This document shows positions 25,291 to 33,760 of a stretch of 64,000 nt of DNA, in pieces; positions within the stretch are counted from its first letter, which is position 1; every line of letters begins with the position of its first letter. This DNA is from Kistimonas sp964291505 (GTDB taxonomy: Bacteria > Pseudomonadota > Gammaproteobacteria > Pseudomonadales > Endozoicomonadaceae), in NCBI GenBank assembly GCA_964291505.2, contig OZ220216.1, positions 1,860,001 to 1,924,000 of the forward strand, given 5' to 3'. The position numbers and the translations under genes were made by a program. The notes under the pieces were generated by a model that was not told where the DNA came from, ran no database searches, and saw only the letters and a program-made list of their open reading frames with translations.

Positions 25291-26628
25291 TCAGGATGAA
25301 GATCGTCGTGGATTGGGAGCCGCAGCATCCAGGGATTGCAGCCATTCCAGTTTCTGACGAATTTTACTTTCCAGACCGCGATCCGAAGGATCGTAATAGC
25401 GCCGGGGCTCGATATCCTCCGGAAAATAACACTCACCGGCGGCGTAGGCATTGGGCTCATCATGGGCATAACGGTACCCTTCATGATGCCCCAGTGATTT
25501 CATCAACTGGGTCGGCGCATTGCGAATATGCATCGGCACCTCATGGGAAGGATTATTCCTGACATCATCAAACGCAGCCTTCATCGCCCGATAGACGGCA
25601 TTACTCTTCGGTGCACAGGCACAATATACCGTCGCATGGGCAACGGCAAGCAACCCTTCCGGGCTTCCTAGCCGTTCATAAGCCTGCCAGGCATTAAGAG
25701 CCATCTCTAAGGCTCGGGGATCCGCATTGCCAATATCCTCACTGGCAATCGCCACCAGCCGTCGTACGACATAAAGAGGGTCAGCGCCACCATCCACCAT
25801 TCGGGCAAACCAGTAGAGCGCCGCATCCGGGCTGGATCCTCTGACCGATTTGTGAAAAGCGGATATCTGATCGTAAAAAGCATCACCGCCCTTATCAAAG
25901 CGACGACTGCTGTCTGCCAGCACACCCTGCAAAATCTCCGGGGTAATAGCCTGGTCTGACGCCAGATCAACCGCAATCTCCAGCAGATTTAACAATCGTC
26001 GTGCATCACCATCGGCAGCACGAAACAACATGGCTTTTGCTTCATCGGTAAGTACCGGCGGGTTTTCACCCAAGCCATGTTCCTTATCGTTCAAAGCATG
26101 TTCCAGCACACTAGCCAACGCCTCTTGTTCCAAAGGCTTGAGTACATAGACACGAGCCCGGGACAACAAAGCATTATTTAGCTCAAAGCTGGGGTTTTCA
26201 GTCGTCGCGCCAATGAAAATAATGGTGCCGTCTTCAATATGCGGCAGAAACGCATCCTGCTGGCTCTTGTTGAAACGGTGGACCTCGTCCACAAAGAGAA
26301 TACTGCGTCGTCCACTCTGCTCACGTGCCATTCTCGCCCGCTCTACTGCGGCACGAATATCCTTAACACCGGACAACACCGCAGAAAGCGTTTCAAAATG
26401 CGCATCACAGACATTAGCCACAAGTCTGGCCAGTGTCGTTTTACCGACACCAGGCGGTCCCCAGAGCACCATGGAGTGGGGACGCCCCTGCTCCAGCGCT
26501 TCCCGCAACGGTTTCCCTTTTGCAAGAACATGGGATTGCCCGAGGTAATCGTCCAAGGTACGTGGCCGCATCCGGGCAGCCAGTGGTTCATAAGGTTTTT
26601 CCAGGGTATCAAACAGAGAGCGGCTCAT
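25291..26628 (-). CDS. rarA: replication-associated recombination protein A
   Basis: A 445-residue AAA+ ATPase (RarA/MgsA, homologous to eukaryotic WRNIP1) that acts at stalled replication forks and at single-strand gaps. The N terminus PLAARMRPRTLDDYLGQSH resembles clamp-loader subunits. The Walker A motif is WGPPGVGKTTLARLV, Walker B is ILFVDEVHRFNKSQQDA, and sensor 1 follows in IGATTENPSFELN. The C-terminal tetramerisation part has the conserved KSVRGSSPDAALYWFARM and GYRYAHDEPNAYAAGECYFP sequences. It starts 20 bases after lolA and lies within the same operon. Confidence 0.96.
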   Translation of the reverse strand: MSRSLFDTLEKPYEPLAARMRPRTLDDYLGQSHVLAKGKPLREALEQGRPHSMVLWGPPGVGKTTLARLVANVCDAHFETLSAVLSGVKDIRAAVERARMAREQSGRRSILFVDEVHRFNKSQQDAFLPHIEDGTIIFIGATTENPSFELNNALLSRARVYVLKPLEQEALASVLEHALNDKEHGLGENPPVLTDEAKAMLFRAADGDARRLLNLLEIAVDLASDQAITPEILQGVLADSSRRFDKGGDAFYDQISAFHKSVRGSSPDAALYWFARMVDGGADPLYVVRRLVAIASEDIGNADPRALEMALNAWQAYERLGSPEGLLAVAHATVYCACAPKSNAVYRAMKAAFDDVRNNPSHEVPMHIRNAPTQLMKSLGHHEGYRYAHDEPNAYAAGECYFPEDIEPRRYYDPSDRGLESKIRQKLEWLQSLDAAAPNPRRSSS

Positions 26629-26648
26629 GGGTTGTTGCGGTGTCCTTA

Positions 26649-27353
26649 TCAGCTCTCATCGTCAATCACATCCACGCCGGGCGGGATATACAATTCAAAA
26701 TCTTTCTCTGCCAATTTTCGCTTGCTGCTGCTGGACAGATTACTGAACTCAATACGGGTTCTGGCGCCAAGCGCATCGGTCAGCATCATTTCCCGGAGCG
26801 TCTTGCCCTGGAACGATAACTGCAGGTTTTCAAACAGCGCATCCTGTCCTTTCGGTATCAACGTAAACAAAGCCACACCATCAGCAACCGATTCAGTGAC
26901 ACGAAAGTTTTTGGTCAGATCCGCCGTTTCACCACTCAGGATCAATGCCGGCGTGGTATTGGTACGAGCATCCAGTTTTTGAATCGTGACTTGTTCAAGA
27001 TCCATATCATACAGCCAGACCTTTTGGCCATTGGACACTACGACCTGGGGAAAGGGTTTCTTGACCTCCCAGCGGAACAGGTTTGGCCGCTGAACAGTCA
27101 TCACGCCTTCCGATTCCTGGATGCGCTTACCACTGGCTTCCAGTGTATGCTGGGCAAATCCAGCCTGAATGTAATGAAGCGGATTCAGCAACTTCGCCAG
27201 CTGACTCGCCGCCTGCTGCTCCTGGGCTGACACCTCAACAGTATTCATTTTGTTGCTTTGCGCACTCTCACCATAAGCCGGTGATGTCAGCAACGTAATA
27301 GACAAGGCCAATCCGCCCAGGCGACGGATGGAGAATTTATCGCTCTGAAACAT
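26649..27353 (-). CDS. lolA: outer-membrane lipoprotein carrier protein LolA
   Basis: A 234-residue periplasmic chaperone that takes lipoproteins from the LolCDE complex to LolB at the outer membrane. The start is the ATG at 27353 (MFQSDKFSIRRLGGLALSI), which gives a typical signal peptide ending near SPAYG; the ribosome site is weak. Conserved features include HYIQAGFAQHTLEASGKRI, the VQRPNLFRWEVKKPF strand region, the NGQKVWLYDMDLEQV hairpin and the C-terminal LTDALGARTRIEFSN. It sits between ftsK and rarA, the usual position in gammaproteobacteria. This window also has several predicted lipoproteins that would use it. Confidence 0.94.
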   Translation of the reverse strand: MFQSDKFSIRRLGGLALSITLLTSPAYGESAQSNKMNTVEVSAQEQQAASQLAKLLNPLHYIQAGFAQHTLEASGKRIQESEGVMTVQRPNLFRWEVKKPFPQVVVSNGQKVWLYDMDLEQVTIQKLDARTNTTPALILSGETADLTKNFRVTESVADGVALFTLIPKGQDALFENLQLSFQGKTLREMMLTDALGARTRIEFSNLSSSSKRKLAEKDFELYIPPGVDVIDDES

Positions 27354-27463
27354 GCAATAGGATTCTGCTCTGAAAACTGCGGTTAAGGGTAACACAAGCT
27401 TTCCCTGAAGGATGGCAGTTTTGATCAACCACCCTTCACCTTCAGGCCAATGCCGTTATGTTA

Positions 27464-29782
27464 CTACCGTGGTGGCGGAGGTGCGATCACTTCCCGGTTA
27501 CCGTTACTGCCCATGGCAGAGACCACACCCGCGGCTTCCATGCTTTCGATCATCCGGGCTGCGCGGTTGTAACCAATTTTAAGCTTGCGCTGAACCGATG
27601 AGATAGAGGCACGTCGCGTCTCAGTCACAAAGACGACCGCCTCATCGTACAGGGGATCCTGCTCTTCATCACTGCTGACACCAAAAGCCCCTGCCTCGCC
27701 ATCAGCATCCCCGGCACCACTGAGAACATCCTCAATATAATTGGGCTCCTGGCGCTTCTTCCAGTCAGCCACAACCCGGTGCACCTCATCATCGCTGACG
27801 AAAGCACCATGAACCCGGACAGGAAGGCTGGTACCGGGCGGCAGATATAACATATCACCATGCCCCAGCAATTGCTCACCGCCGCCCTGATCCAGAATGG
27901 TCCGTGAATCGATCTTTGACGATACCTGGAAACTGATCCGGGTCGGAACGTTCGCTTTGATCAGACCCGTAATAACATCCACCGAAGGACGCTGTGTCGC
28001 CAGGATCAAATGAATGCCTGCCGCCCGCGCTTTCTGGGCGATTCGGGCAATCAATTCTTCAACTTTCTTGCCAACAATCATCATCATGTCAGCAAATTCG
28101 TCGATTACGACGACAATGAAAGGCAATTTTTCCAGTTCTGGCGCAAGATCATCAGCAGAAACAGATTGATAGAAAGGATCTCGCAACGGCTCACCGGCCT
28201 TTTCAGCCTCTTCCAGCTTGCGATTGAAACCTGCCAGGTTTCTCACACCCATGGCGGCCATCAGCTTGTAACGCCGCTCCATCTCAGCGACACACCAGCG
28301 CAGGGCATTGGCCGCTTCTTTCATATCAGTGACAACAGGCGCCAGAAGATGCGGAATGCCGTCATAGACCGACAGTTCAAGCATTTTCGGGTCAACCATG
28401 ATAAGGCGAACTTCTTCCGGAGACGCTTTGTAAAGCATACTCAGAATCATCGCATTCACGCCCACTGACTTACCGGACCCGGTTGTACCAGCAACCAGCA
28501 AGTGAGGCATTTTGGCGAGATTTGCGACCATCGGATGACCGCCAATATCATGCCCCAGCGCCAGGGTGAGCGGCGACTCTGATTCATCAAAGACTTTTGA
28601 CGCAATCAGTTCACTGAAATAAACGATTTCGCGGTCTTCATTAGGAATCTCAATCCCAACGACCGATTTGCCTGGAATGACTTCAACCACCCGCACGCTG
28701 ATCACAGCCAGAGAGCGGGCAATATCTTTCGCAATATTGGTGATCTTGCTGACTTTAACACCGGCAGCCGGCTGAATCTCAAACCGGGTAATAACCGGGC
28801 CCGGATGAACAGCGACCACTTCTGCATCAACGCCGAAGTCTTTCAACTTAAGTTCCAGTAAGCGTGACATGCCCTGAAGGGATTCTTCGGAATACCCTTT
28901 TTTGCGGGAATGATCCGGTGCATCCAACAAACTCACGGCTGGCAGACTACCTTCGACAGCCGTATCGTCAAACAAGACCTGCTGTTTTTCCTTCACTGCC
29001 CGTGTACTGGGTTCAGGCTTTTTCGGTGGCGGTGCTATCGCCGGAGGCGTGCGTTCAGCCTGTTTGGCTTTTTCTTTCTGAATGACGGACTCACGCTCCT
29101 GCCGTATTTTTTCAACGGTCTGTTTTTCCCTGCGGGCTTCTATTTTGACAGTCAGTTTTCTGAACCCATTTTGCAGCAGTGAAAAACCATTCAGCGTCCA
29201 CTTACCCACCAGATCCATGAGACGGAACCAGGACAAGTCCGTTAACAGCGTCAAACCAAAGAGAAATAACGAGAGAAAAATCAGGGAAGTGCCAAAACGG
29301 TTCAGTGCAGGTAGCGCAACATCCAGTACAAGCTTACCCAGAATACCGCCACTCGACGCCGGCAATCCGGCGCCAGCCTGCAGATAGTGCAAAGCCGCCA
29401 GTGCACAGGCGCTGGTCAGCACCAACAACAATCCGGCAAAACGAAGGGTAAAAAGTGGCCAGTTCCAGGCACGGGTTTCATAACGATCACGAAACACGGT
29501 CCAGGCTTTCCAAGCTAACAGCAGCGGAAAGAGAAACGCCATATGACCAAACAGGGAAAACAACACATCGGCAAACCAGGCGCCCGCCCTGCCCGCACTG
29601 TTGACGACCATTTGCGAATGGCCAATATGCGTCCAGCCCGGATCGCCGGCATCATACGTCACCAGCGCCATGCAAAGATAAGCGGCGGCAACCAACAGGG
29701 TCAGCATGAACCCTTCCCTGAGTCTCAGAGCAAACGGCCCGGGCTGCTTGCTCTCAGTGTCCTGTTTTTTCTGCTGTTTCAC
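27464..29782 (-). CDS. ftsK: DNA translocase FtsK
   Basis: A 772-residue septal DNA pump that couples chromosome segregation to division and activates XerCD at dif. The N-terminal 190 residues have four to five membrane helices. A charged linker rich in K, E and P follows (about residues 200-280); it is short compared with E. coli FtsK (1329) and similar to pseudomonad FtsK. The motor domain has Walker A GTTGSGKS at about residue 431, Walker B FIVVVIDEFADMMM, and the ATQRPSVDVITG motif. The C-terminal winged-helix gamma domain is seen in ASISSVQRKLKIGYNRAARM. It is first of the ftsK-lolA-rarA-crcB-serS cluster. Confidence 0.97.
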   Translation of the reverse strand: MKQQKKQDTESKQPGPFALRLREGFMLTLLVAAAYLCMALVTYDAGDPGWTHIGHSQMVVNSAGRAGAWFADVLFSLFGHMAFLFPLLLAWKAWTVFRDRYETRAWNWPLFTLRFAGLLLVLTSACALAALHYLQAGAGLPASSGGILGKLVLDVALPALNRFGTSLIFLSLFLFGLTLLTDLSWFRLMDLVGKWTLNGFSLLQNGFRKLTVKIEARREKQTVEKIRQERESVIQKEKAKQAERTPPAIAPPPKKPEPSTRAVKEKQQVLFDDTAVEGSLPAVSLLDAPDHSRKKGYSEESLQGMSRLLELKLKDFGVDAEVVAVHPGPVITRFEIQPAAGVKVSKITNIAKDIARSLAVISVRVVEVIPGKSVVGIEIPNEDREIVYFSELIASKVFDESESPLTLALGHDIGGHPMVANLAKMPHLLVAGTTGSGKSVGVNAMILSMLYKASPEEVRLIMVDPKMLELSVYDGIPHLLAPVVTDMKEAANALRWCVAEMERRYKLMAAMGVRNLAGFNRKLEEAEKAGEPLRDPFYQSVSADDLAPELEKLPFIVVVIDEFADMMMIVGKKVEELIARIAQKARAAGIHLILATQRPSVDVITGLIKANVPTRISFQVSSKIDSRTILDQGGGEQLLGHGDMLYLPPGTSLPVRVHGAFVSDDEVHRVVADWKKRQEPNYIEDVLSGAGDADGEAGAFGVSSDEEQDPLYDEAVVFVTETRRASISSVQRKLKIGYNRAARMIESMEAAGVVSAMGSNGNREVIAPPPPR

Positions 29783-29888
29783 TCTAGACCTGAAAATCTG
29801 ACGCTAACGTAACATTATCTATTGTAAGTCTTTTCCGTGAGGAATCTACGGTGGTCATTACCTGATTCCCCAAGCGCTTACGATTACC

Positions 29889-30950
29889 TCACACCTTCGT
29901 CGCTGACAACGGGGCAAGCGCCTGCGCATACGATCGAATGGAAGTACCATTTTCCAGTTTATGCAAGAAACGCTCGGGAATAGCGTTCACGCCATGCAAA
30001 GCGCCCGCTAACGCACCGGTCAGAGCGGCCCTGGCAACATTCTCTCCCCCACCGTTACTGGCGGACAGCATGGCCATTTCGAAACTATCGGGATAACGGT
30101 AAAGAAGGTAATAAGCTGCGGGTAAAAGATGTGTCACCTGACAATCCAGCCCAAATACGAGACTAATATATTTCGCGGGTTCTACACTGACCATCTCCGG
30201 TCGCTCAGCGATCTGGCCTAAACCCGGCTTCTGTAATGAGCCATAGGATCCAACCCGATTCATAACCGCCTGATTTCCCGACATGCTGGTCATGGCTTCA
30301 TTCAGTTCCGTCAGCGAGGTCCCTTGAACCAAAGCCTGAACGGTAAGCGCATACACCAGCTGACAGGTACGAAGATAGCGATCTCGATAAAATACCTGCA
30401 ATAATCGATCAGCAGCTTCAGCCAATGAGCGGGGATTATCATATAGCAGAGCTAAAACCGCACAAAGCTGCGCCCCCAGAGAGGTGTCCGCATCGCTTGG
30501 TAGCTCAAGTGCATTCCAGGTAATACCTTGTTGGCGTTTTTGCCAGATGTCTCTGACGATGCCTTCACTGTATCGACCAGACAACGCCTCACCATTGAGT
30601 TCGCTCAGGAGTTCATCCAGCCGACAACCAAAAGCCGCTGTATCGAGACATTGTTGCTCAACAATCGATTCAAGCAATAAGAATAATATCTGCCCTGTTT
30701 GAGAGTAATTACCCGCTCTTAGCCCCTGACCCAAACGGTACTGACTGATATGGCGACAACCATGCTCGCTCTTTACCACAGGATCCAGATAATCTGTCAC
30801 CCATGAGCCAACATCGTGTTCCAGCAAATTAAGGTCATAGTACCAGTGATAACCAAGTCCAAGGGCATCACCGACAAACAGCCCCAGCAACGCGCCTTCT
30901 ATCCGCTCTTCTCGGGTAAGGACTGTGCCGGCTTGAGCATTGCCAGCCAT
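29889..30950 (-). CDS. ADP-ribosylglycohydrolase family protein
   Basis: A 353-residue member of the DraG/ARH family, which removes ADP-ribose from proteins or small molecules with two magnesium ions. The start is the ATG at 30950 (MAGNAQAGTV), with AGGA about ten bases upstream. The fold begins with EERIEGALLGLFVGDALGLGYHW; the GDALG motif carries a metal ligand. A helical bundle follows, and the C-terminal SASNGGGENVARAALTGALAGALHG corresponds to the second metal site, where DraG has a DTD motif. Here the visible motif is NGGGEN, so one or more metal ligands differ; this may be a specialised or altered active site. No partner ADP-ribosyltransferase is seen in the window. Confidence 0.82.
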   Translation of the reverse strand: MAGNAQAGTVLTREERIEGALLGLFVGDALGLGYHWYYDLNLLEHDVGSWVTDYLDPVVKSEHGCRHISQYRLGQGLRAGNYSQTGQILFLLLESIVEQQCLDTAAFGCRLDELLSELNGEALSGRYSEGIVRDIWQKRQQGITWNALELPSDADTSLGAQLCAVLALLYDNPRSLAEAADRLLQVFYRDRYLRTCQLVYALTVQALVQGTSLTELNEAMTSMSGNQAVMNRVGSYGSLQKPGLGQIAERPEMVSVEPAKYISLVFGLDCQVTHLLPAAYYLLYRYPDSFEMAMLSASNGGGENVARAALTGALAGALHGVNAIPERFLHKLENGTSIRSYAQALAPLSATKV

Positions 30951-31111
30951 GAGAATTTTTCCTGTAGATATAGGGAGAAATAAGGTCATATCACACAGCC
31001 AGACGCTGGGTGACAGCACGTTAGATTCGCATCAGTCTAGCAGGAGGAAGTGGGAAAGATTGTCGAGTGGCAGTTAACCCATAGTTAACTACCACTGTCA
31101 GAAAGGTTTGA

Positions 31112-32392
31112 TTAACCGGTGAAAACAGGCAGCAGTTTCAGCATATTCAGCACTTCCAGCAGCATCACTGCGATACCGAAAGTCAGCACCAGCCAAAGAC
31201 GGGCATTCCCTCCTGAAACACGGAAAGAAGAACCAGACAATCCTTGACGACGGGTCTGGCGAACCATGAGCACCGGACCAATCACACAGAAGAATGTCGC
31301 ACCCAAGCCGGCAAAACCGATCGCGGTGATGAAACCGTCAGGAATAAACACGCCGAGCAAAGTAGGAGGAATGAAAGTCAGAGCTGCAGTCTTCAGACGA
31401 CCAGGCATATCATCAGAAAACCCGAACAAGTCTGCCAGATAATCGAATAGCCCCAGTGACACACCGACAAAAGAGGTCGCAACGGCCAGCTGGGAGAACA
31501 CCTGCAAAGCACCAGACAGATGGACACTGATGCCAGAATCTTCCAACGCACGAATCAAGGCACCGATGTTACCGCCACTGGCCAGAACGCCTCCGAACGC
31601 TTCACGGGACAGGTTACCCATGATGCTCACCTGCCACAGAATATAGATCACCAGCGCCAGCAGGGAACCCACAAGAAGCGCATTGCGCAAAGGACGGGAT
31701 TCCTTGCCACCCATATACTTCACGAGGCTGGGGACACAGTTATGGAATCCAAAGCTGACCATCATGAACGGAAGCGCCATCAAAACGAAAGGCAGACTCT
31801 CACTCACTGGTAACGCCGGAAAAAGTGTTTCCTGCTGCGCGCTGCCAACAAGGCCACCTGTGAAGCTAAGGAATGTGATCACCATACCGGCAACCATCAC
31901 GGTCGTAATACGATCAACAGCCTTGGGACCAATAATGACAAAAATCGACAGACCTACAGCAAATATCAGGCTAGCCAGGTGTGACTCCACCGCAATGCCC
32001 GCCAGTGATTCCATAGAATGCGAAATAATGGAGCTGCCACCGGAAATGTAGGCGTAGGTCAGGATATAACAGACGAAGGCAACAGAGGCGCCATTGATCA
32101 GTCGACCGGTATTACCAATGGTCTTTCCGGCTAGCGTATCGAAGCTGGCACCGTCTTTGTAATGAAGATTCACTTCAAGAAGATACAGGGCAGAGCTGTA
32201 ACAACAGAACCAGGCCAGCACGAGAACAGCAATCGACACACTAAACCACATGCCACTGCTGACAACGGGCAATGAAAACATACCAGCACCAATGCCTGTG
32301 CCGGCAACAATCAAGGCTCCCCCAAGGACTTTACTCAGGCTTGATCGGGGCGTACTCCCGATATCTCCCGCAGAAACTGCAACATCATTCAT
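31112..32392 (-). CDS. aromatic amino acid permease (HAAAP family, Mtr/TyrP-like)
   Basis: A 426-residue inner-membrane symporter with about 11 hydrophobic helices. The N-terminal LGGALIVAGTGIGAGMFSLPVV matches the family signature of Mtr, TnaB and TyrP, which import tryptophan or tyrosine with protons. Further conserved features are YKDGASFDTLAGKTIGNTGR and FMMVSFGFHNCVPSLVKYMGGK. Its start overlaps the end of trpR by eight bases, so it is translated together with the Trp repressor, and tryptophan is the likely substrate. This is an inference from context: by sequence alone tyrosine or both are possible. It reads minus, away from a large palindrome upstream of trpR. Confidence 0.88.
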   Translation of the reverse strand: MNDVAVSAGDIGSTPRSSLSKVLGGALIVAGTGIGAGMFSLPVVSSGMWFSVSIAVLVLAWFCCYSSALYLLEVNLHYKDGASFDTLAGKTIGNTGRLINGASVAFVCYILTYAYISGGSSIISHSMESLAGIAVESHLASLIFAVGLSIFVIIGPKAVDRITTVMVAGMVITFLSFTGGLVGSAQQETLFPALPVSESLPFVLMALPFMMVSFGFHNCVPSLVKYMGGKESRPLRNALLVGSLLALVIYILWQVSIMGNLSREAFGGVLASGGNIGALIRALEDSGISVHLSGALQVFSQLAVATSFVGVSLGLFDYLADLFGFSDDMPGRLKTAALTFIPPTLLGVFIPDGFITAIGFAGLGATFFCVIGPVLMVRQTRRQGLSGSSFRVSGGNARLWLVLTFGIAVMLLEVLNMLKLLPVFTG

Positions 32393-32657
32393 TATGTACT
32401 GCCTGTATTGCCTGTATTAGAAAGTCACGTTCGTCGTCACTCATGGATTTGAGATTGTTGGAACCCCGCGTGACAGTAGCGATACTCACCCCCAAACGCG
32501 TCGCGATTTCCCGCTGACTCTCGTCACCATCAATCAGAGCCTTCGCAACGGCGACCCTGCCATTGATGGCATGATGCTCATCCCTGGTCAGCATCAGCTT
32601 GAACAGACGCTCAACTGCTTCTCGATTTGTCGCATTTTGAATCAGATCAATAAACAC
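32385..32657 (-). CDS. trpR: Trp operon repressor
   Basis: A 90-residue helical DNA-binding protein. The C-terminal half contains the helix-turn-helix SQREIATRLGVSIATVTRGS followed by NNLKSM, which agrees with E. coli TrpR (the IATxTRGSNxLK core). With bound tryptophan TrpR represses trp biosynthesis, aroH, mtr and its own gene. Translation starts at a GTG, and no strong ribosome site is visible. Its end overlaps the start of the aromatic amino acid permease by eight bases. This makes a self-contained module: the sensor of tryptophan and the importer in one transcript, with a candidate autoregulatory operator 29-56 bases upstream. Confidence 0.9.
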   Translation of the reverse strand: MFIDLIQNATNREAVERLFKLMLTRDEHHAINGRVAVAKALIDGDESQREIATRLGVSIATVTRGSNNLKSMSDDERDFLIQAIQAVHNE

Positions 32658-32685
32658 GAAAGTACCAACTATCCATCATTCACCA

Positions 32686-32713
32686 TGTAACGCTGTAACA
32701 GTACAGCAGTACA
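32686..32713. promoter_or_regulatory. 28-bp palindrome upstream of trpR, candidate TrpR operator
   Basis: Nested arms are perfectly symmetric: TGTA...TACA outside (4 bp) and GCTGTA...TACAGC inside (6 bp), around a four-base centre ACAG, with two unmatched bases in between. It lies just before trpR. E. coli TrpR sites have GTAC-type half-sites, and GTAC occurs twice at the right half here. Autoregulation of trpR-permease is the simplest reading. Confidence 0.55.
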
Positions 32714-32789
32714 CGCTATTGATGACATAGAGATATATACGTATTCATTTATAGGTTATTTATTTATATGAAACCGGCAGGCAAGCGAG

Positions 32790-33719
32790 TCAATACCCCT
32801 TCCAATAGTAGCGACCATAATCGACTAATACTTCGGCCCCCTTCTTGATAGGCTCGATACTGACAACAAAGACATATGGCCATCCCTGGTAAGTCGCCAG
32901 CACGAAGCAGGCGTTATCTCGAAGTACGGGATCATGCCCAGAGTACGTGGTGTTGGCGTTGATACAGATGGTGATATTGCCATGTCCATAGCCGCACAAA
33001 TCGATTTGTACACCATCAAGGGAACAATCGACGGCATAGCGGCCAACATTGGCACCATAGCGAGCTTTTTCTTCAGTAACATCATTACCCGCACAGTAAA
33101 GGCCGGCATACGGAGCGATCACACTGAAAGCAGGAAGATCAGATGCTGCGATAACACCAGACTGACCATGTAGCTTTTTCCTGGGATCCGAATGCCGTAT
33201 CGTGGTCAGCTGCAAAGATGACTCAATACTATCTTTACGTCCGTCACCATCAAGTGATAACCAATGCTCGATAGACTCAGTCCAGTAATGCTGATCCATT
33301 AATGGGTGACGACCTGGAAGGACTTGTAGTCTTTGTTCAAGAGCCGGGGGAAGAATAATCAGTGATTCTGACGTTTTCTCTGAAAATGACGCTTTCAGAT
33401 TACTGGCATCAGCCCCCAAAACACATAGCGGCGCCCTGTTATCCCAGTATTCAGATAATACAAGAGAGTTATTGTTTTTCTGCTTTCTGTCTGGAAGAGA
33501 ATCATCAGAGTACTTATGTTTCTGTAAGGATAAATGGTCTTGCGGTATAGAAAATGGCGAGATCATAATGCACTGCAAAGAACGCCTTCTTACCCACTCC
33601 TCATTATCTTCTGGGAGAATGTAGGATTTTTCTGCCTCACGATTCTCTGTTGATTCTTTTCGATTGTTATTGACCTGAAAATAACCAGTAGAATGGTTTG
33701 ATGGAATTTTTGAAGACAA
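32790..33719 (-). CDS. SET-domain protein, putative lysine methyltransferase
   Basis: A 309-residue protein whose last 130 residues look like a SET domain. In order: SGVIAASDLPAFSVIAPYAGLY (first SET strands), then GRYAVDCSLDGVQIDLCGYGHGN, the pseudoknot region NITICINANTTY, and the C-terminal PYVFVVSIEPIKKGAEVLVDYGRYYW, which matches the xxIxxGEELxxDYG...YW end of SET enzymes. The usual NHSC motif reads INANTT, a deviation. The N-terminal 170 residues are polar, charged, without signal peptide or known domain. The start is a TTG with AGG eight bases upstream. Bacterial SET proteins are often effectors that act on host chromatin (Legionella RomA, Chlamydia NUE), but no secretion signal can be read here. 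Surroundings are AT-rich and suggest transfer. Confidence 0.68.
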   Translation of the reverse strand: MSSKIPSNHSTGYFQVNNNRKESTENREAEKSYILPEDNEEWVRRRSLQCIMISPFSIPQDHLSLQKHKYSDDSLPDRKQKNNNSLVLSEYWDNRAPLCVLGADASNLKASFSEKTSESLIILPPALEQRLQVLPGRHPLMDQHYWTESIEHWLSLDGDGRKDSIESSLQLTTIRHSDPRKKLHGQSGVIAASDLPAFSVIAPYAGLYCAGNDVTEEKARYGANVGRYAVDCSLDGVQIDLCGYGHGNITICINANTTYSGHDPVLRDNACFVLATYQGWPYVFVVSIEPIKKGAEVLVDYGRYYWKGY

Positions 33720-33760
33720 TTTCGGTACCTATGAAAGCGAATAGCGTTATTCATTAATAA

